Part shown: one piece after another, positions 13,299-15,998 of the stretch
Layout: every line of letters begins with the position of its first letter
Position numbering within the stretch: the first letter of the stretch is position 1
Source: Candidatus Hermodarchaeota archaeon
Lineage (GTDB): Archaea > Asgardarchaeota > Hermodarchaeia > Hermodarchaeales > Hermodarchaeaceae
DNA: 15,998 nt
Direction: 5' to 3'
NCBI GenBank assembly: GCA_016840595.1
Contig: JAEOSA010000023.1
Span: 1 to 15,998 of the forward strand
Notes under the pieces: model-generated
What the model was told of the DNA's origin: nothing
Seen by the model: the letters and a program-made list of their open reading frames with translations, nothing else
The model's database searches: none
Translations under genes and position numbers: made by a program

Positions 13299-14060
13299 TT
13301 GACATTCAAGGCGCTTCTTATCGATTTTGATAATACATTGGTTCTCTTCAATGAAGACGAATTCCTCGTTAATTATGCTGAAAAGGCATACCCCTATATG
13401 GCGGATTATTTCGATCAATCAACATTTTTCCAAAAGCTTCTTCAATCGACCGTAAACATGATTCGTAATGATGGCAGCATGATGAATGTAGAATTGTTTA
13501 CTAACCATTTTATCTCAGGTTCAAAGCTAAGTTATGAAGAGTGCCTTAATCGGTTACGCAAGTTTTATGCAGAATCCTTTCGCCAGCTTGGAAATCAAGT
13601 GCACGTTGTACCATATGGACGGAAATTAATCAAACGTGTTCTGCAGGAGGGCCTTCAAGTGGTAATCGCCACTAATCCCATATTTCCTGAGCTGGCAACC
13701 CAGATTCGGCTTGAATGGGCAAATTTGGGTGATTTGGATATCACCATGAGCACTCATGCAGAAAATATGTCATATTGCAAACCGCGTCCTGAGTATTATC
13801 AGTCTATTCTAGATCACATCAAACAGAAACCTGAAGATTGTCTCATGGCAGGAAATGATCCGATTAGCGATATGGCTGCCTCGGTCTTGGGTATCAAGAC
13901 CTTTCTCGTTGATTTGGATCAAGAGAAAGGACGTCTAGGTATTCTCTCCAAAGAAATCGAGGAAAGAACCAAGAAAAAAGTGGCCTATCCCCAATACCCG
14001 ATTGATGGCTCAGGAACATTACAGGATTTAGAAAGATTTCTCTTTGGTACTAAAAGATGA
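13299..14060 (+). CDS. HAD-superfamily hydrolase (phosphatase-type)
   Basis: A 253-residue protein with all four HAD motifs: DFDNT (D9, D11, T13), T125 in VVIATNP, K161 in CKPRPEYY and GNDPISD (185-191). A helical cap (about 18-105) is of the C1 type. Such enzymes hydrolyse small phosphoesters through a phospho-aspartate; the substrate is unknown. The residue after the second catalytic Asp is Asn, a common variant. The start is a TTG at 13299, chosen because the first motif starts at residue 9 and the upstream frame closes quickly; GGTG lies about 12 bases ahead. It is followed after 12 bases by a second HAD gene, probably one operon. Confidence 0.82.
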   Translation: MTFKALLIDFDNTLVLFNEDEFLVNYAEKAYPYMADYFDQSTFFQKLLQSTVNMIRNDGSMMNVELFTNHFISGSKLSYEECLNRLRKFYAESFRQLGNQVHVVPYGRKLIKRVLQEGLQVVIATNPIFPELATQIRLEWANLGDLDITMSTHAENMSYCKPRPEYYQSILDHIKQKPEDCLMAGNDPISDMAASVLGIKTFLVDLDQEKGRLGILSKEIEERTKKKVAYPQYPIDGSGTLQDLERFLFGTKR

Positions 14061-14072
14061 GTGTGAAGGAAG

Positions 14073-14756
14073 ATGCTCAAGTCACAAATAATCAGGGCTG
14101 TATTATTTGATGTGGATGGCGTTGTTGTAGAGAGCGAACTGCTTCATTTACAAACTTTTAACGAGCTCTTGAAATCTTTTAATATCCACGTCAATGAAGA
14201 AGAATGGAAACAACGATTTCTCGGTGCCGGATCCGATGCGATCATGAAGACTCTATTCAAAGAAAATGGAATCACGGATGATCCAACACCGTGGGTGAGT
14301 CGACGACGAAAACTCTACCAAACTCGAGTAGCACAGGGTAACCTACAACCAGTACACGGTTTTCTCTCATTTTATCAATCTGTTCAAACAGTAAATCTTC
14401 CAACCGCTTTTGTGAGTACTGGATACCCTGAGAACATTTCCGCGGCCTTGGAAAGCCTGGGTCTACGAGGTAAACATCCTGTAATTGATGGTACCCAAGT
14501 GACGCGTCTTAAGCCAGATCCTGAGGCTTATTTAATGGGGTCAAAAACTTTAGGTGTTCCTCCTACTCATTGTCTTGTTTTTGAGGACTCACCAATTGGT
14601 GTGTCTGCAGCAAAGACAGCAGGTATGACGTGCGTTGCTCTGACTACAACAAATCCATCTGAAGACCTCTCCGAGGCTAATCTCATTATTCCTAATTTTG
14701 AGGGGTGGACTCTCCAAAAAATTGTCTCAAAATTACACTATCAACTTGGAGAGTAA
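14073..14756 (+). CDS. HAD-superfamily hydrolase, beta-phosphoglucomutase/phosphatase-like
   Basis: A 227-residue HAD protein. Motif I is FDVDGVVVESE (D13, D15), followed by the capped helical insert (about 20-90); motif II is S115/T116 in AFVSTGYPE; motif III is K147 in RLKPDPEAYL; motif IV is FEDSPIGVSAAKTAGM (E171, D172). The GxxVxSE and EDSxxG patterns are those of the beta-phosphoglucomutase/phosphonatase-like subgroup, most members of which are sugar-phosphate phosphatases. The ATG at 14073 follows AAGGA by 2-3 bases. It ends 31 bases from the 3' end of the convergent fwdB. Confidence 0.85.
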   Translation: MLKSQIIRAVLFDVDGVVVESELLHLQTFNELLKSFNIHVNEEEWKQRFLGAGSDAIMKTLFKENGITDDPTPWVSRRRKLYQTRVAQGNLQPVHGFLSFYQSVQTVNLPTAFVSTGYPENISAALESLGLRGKHPVIDGTQVTRLKPDPEAYLMGSKTLGVPPTHCLVFEDSPIGVSAAKTAGMTCVALTTTNPSEDLSEANLIIPNFEGWTLQKIVSKLHYQLGE

Positions 14757-14787
14757 TTTCAGGTCCTGGGGTTTAGAAGGCACTTGA

Positions 14788-15998
14788 CTAGTGAGTGTAT
14801 CGTTTAATTCCTTTCAGGCGGCAGACTTCACGGACCAACATGTCAAGGATTTGATCATCGCTTTTCACACCAGCAGGAGCATCTACAATTTTACTAAGTT
14901 GTAAAGGAATGCCATCCATCCGGTATGCAGTCTGAACTCCATCTGCTTCAATACCGACATATGACGATGGCAACACGACATCGGCAATTTCAGTAGTTGC
15001 GCATCGTTTGGGGTCTAAGACGATTACAGGAATATTGAGCATGTTCTTCACAGCAGGGGCTGGGAATGAAGCTGCAGGATCTGCTGCAATGGCAAAAAAA
15101 GCGTCTGCTTCTCCTCGGACTAAAACATCAACGGCACTAGTTTCACCCGGCATGTAGTAGGGAGAACCATGCTCAAGGCTCACAGAAAACGGATAGCCAT
15201 AAGTCCAGGTTGAAACATGGTTTGAACCAGTCACGTTAAAGTGCCCTCTTAATGGCATAATCACTGCCTTTGTGTGATGATTCAAATCTGCTGTCAAATC
15301 AATGGCTGCTGAAATATTGTGATCTTTGCCGTGGCTCTGTGTTAATCCCAATCCAAAGAAAATTGTAGTAAATTGTGCATTCTTCAAGTCAGAGGTAAAT
15401 TCACGAATCTGACGCATCGGCACTCCAGCAACTTCTGACACTTGTAACTCATGACCACGCAGGAGCGCCCGGACCGCTTGTATCAACTCATAATCCTTGT
15501 TTGGTTCAACTTGGATGAAATTCGTCACCTGGTCTGAAAATCGAGTGGGACGAACATCAACATGGTAAATTTTCCGATCCTCCACCTGTCGAAACAGTCC
15601 CTCAATAAACTGTGAATAGCGGCGTGTATGCCGCGGATGAGCCGCGATAGGATTACAACCCCAGTAGATAATCAAATCTGAGTAATTCTTGATTTTACCC
15701 AGAGTACAGGTTCCAATCCCTACACGTTGAACAGCTTCGATACCTGGACCATGACATACGGAAGAAGTGTTATCTACAATCGCACCTGATACTTCGGCGA
15801 GTTCCAAGGCTTTCACGTTCGCCTCATTCGATGTACTCGCTAGCCCATAAATTACTGGTCGCTTGGCTTCTACCAAGATTTTCGCAGCAGCTTTCACCGC
15901 TTCCTCAAGGGAGACTTGCTTAACCTCTGACTTATCTGGACCTGAACGAAGTTCGGGTTTATAGATGCGGTATTCATCACGTACTTTCAAGAACTTCG
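14788..15998 (-). CDS. fwdB: Formyl-methanofuran dehydrogenase subunit B, partial (N-terminus beyond window)
   Basis: This is the molybdopterin/tungstopterin subunit that reduces CO2 to formate in formyl-methanofuran dehydrogenase. About 403 residues are visible and the frame runs open through the window edge (KFLKVRDEYRIYKP); the N-terminal [4Fe-4S] Cys region of about 40 residues lies outside. The metal-ligand cysteine is in DNTSSVCHGPG (codon at 15754-15756, TGT, so Cys and not selenocysteine). Other family blocks are YWGCNPIAAHPRH, VEPNKDYELI, FFGLGLTQSHGKDHN, MPLRGHFNVTGSNHV, TSAVDVLVRGEADAFFAIAADPAASFP and GIEADGVQTAYRMDGIPL. The TTG at 15990 is internal and not the real start. Mo or W use cannot be told from this part. 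fwdA sits at the opposite window edge on the same strand. Confidence 0.96.
   Translation of the reverse strand, partial: KFLKVRDEYRIYKPELRSGPDKSEVKQVSLEEAVKAAAKILVEAKRPVIYGLASTSNEANVKALELAEVSGAIVDNTSSVCHGPGIEAVQRVGIGTCTLGKIKNYSDLIIYWGCNPIAAHPRHTRRYSQFIEGLFRQVEDRKIYHVDVRPTRFSDQVTNFIQVEPNKDYELIQAVRALLRGHELQVSEVAGVPMRQIREFTSDLKNAQFTTIFFGLGLTQSHGKDHNISAAIDLTADLNHHTKAVIMPLRGHFNVTGSNHVSTWTYGYPFSVSLEHGSPYYMPGETSAVDVLVRGEADAFFAIAADPAASFPAPAVKNMLNIPVIVLDPKRCATTEIADVVLPSSYVGIEADGVQTAYRMDGIPLQLSKIVDAPAGVKSDDQILDMLVREVCRLKGIKRYTH

Noticed and set aside
15988..15990. TTG at 15990 as the start of fwdB
   Set aside because: The frame continues open to the window edge and the upstream residues (KFL) match the interior of FwdB; the N-terminal Fe-S region is missing, so the gene is truncated by the window.

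Overview
The window looks archaeal. Its two edges carry fwdA (left) and fwdB (right), subunits of formyl-methanofuran dehydrogenase, both on the minus strand and both cut by the window ends. These belong to the archaeal C1 (methanofuran/tetrahydromethanopterin) branch of the Wood-Ljungdahl or methanogenesis pathway. Several genes have archaeal TATA-like boxes, SD motifs of the GGTGG/GAGGT type and occasional GTG/TTG starts. Base composition is moderate (low to mid 40s % GC by eye). No methanogenesis marker is visible. An Asgard (Thorarchaeia-like) or Bathyarchaeia-like autotroph/heterotroph is my best guess, but lineage cannot be fixed from this stretch.

Layout: fwdA (partial, -) is divergent from a DUF389 membrane protein (+). 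A four-gene plus-strand operon follows: a secreted protein with two copies of a sulfite-oxidase-like (molybdopterin-binding-fold) domain, a YkoE-type ECF transporter S component carrying a third diverged copy of that domain at its C terminus, a double-ATPase ECF subunit and an EcfT transmembrane subunit. Next come the two subunits of an Fe-S L-serine dehydratase (sdaAB, sdaAA), a convergent small cupin (-), a 119-residue orphan (+), cytidine deaminase (-), a 61-residue zinc-ribbon protein (+), a 12-helix SLC45/GPH-like MFS transporter (+) ended by a hairpin plus T-runs, two tandem YbjN-like paralogues, two HAD-superfamily hydrolases, and the 3' part of fwdB (-).

Functionally, the ECF cassette is the most unusual part. 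YkoE-class transporters are associated with thiamine precursor (HMP) uptake, but here the S component and a separate surface protein together hold three copies of a fold that in sulfite oxidase binds the molybdenum pterin. None of the copies has the metal-ligand cysteine in the expected setting. I infer a capture or relay module for a ring-type cofactor or precursor. A 22-bp perfect inverted repeat sits just upstream of this operon and is a good operator candidate. The serine dehydratase would feed pyruvate and ammonia into central metabolism. Cytidine deaminase and the HAD enzymes are scavenging or housekeeping functions. No rRNA, tRNA, CRISPR array, transposase or phage gene was seen.
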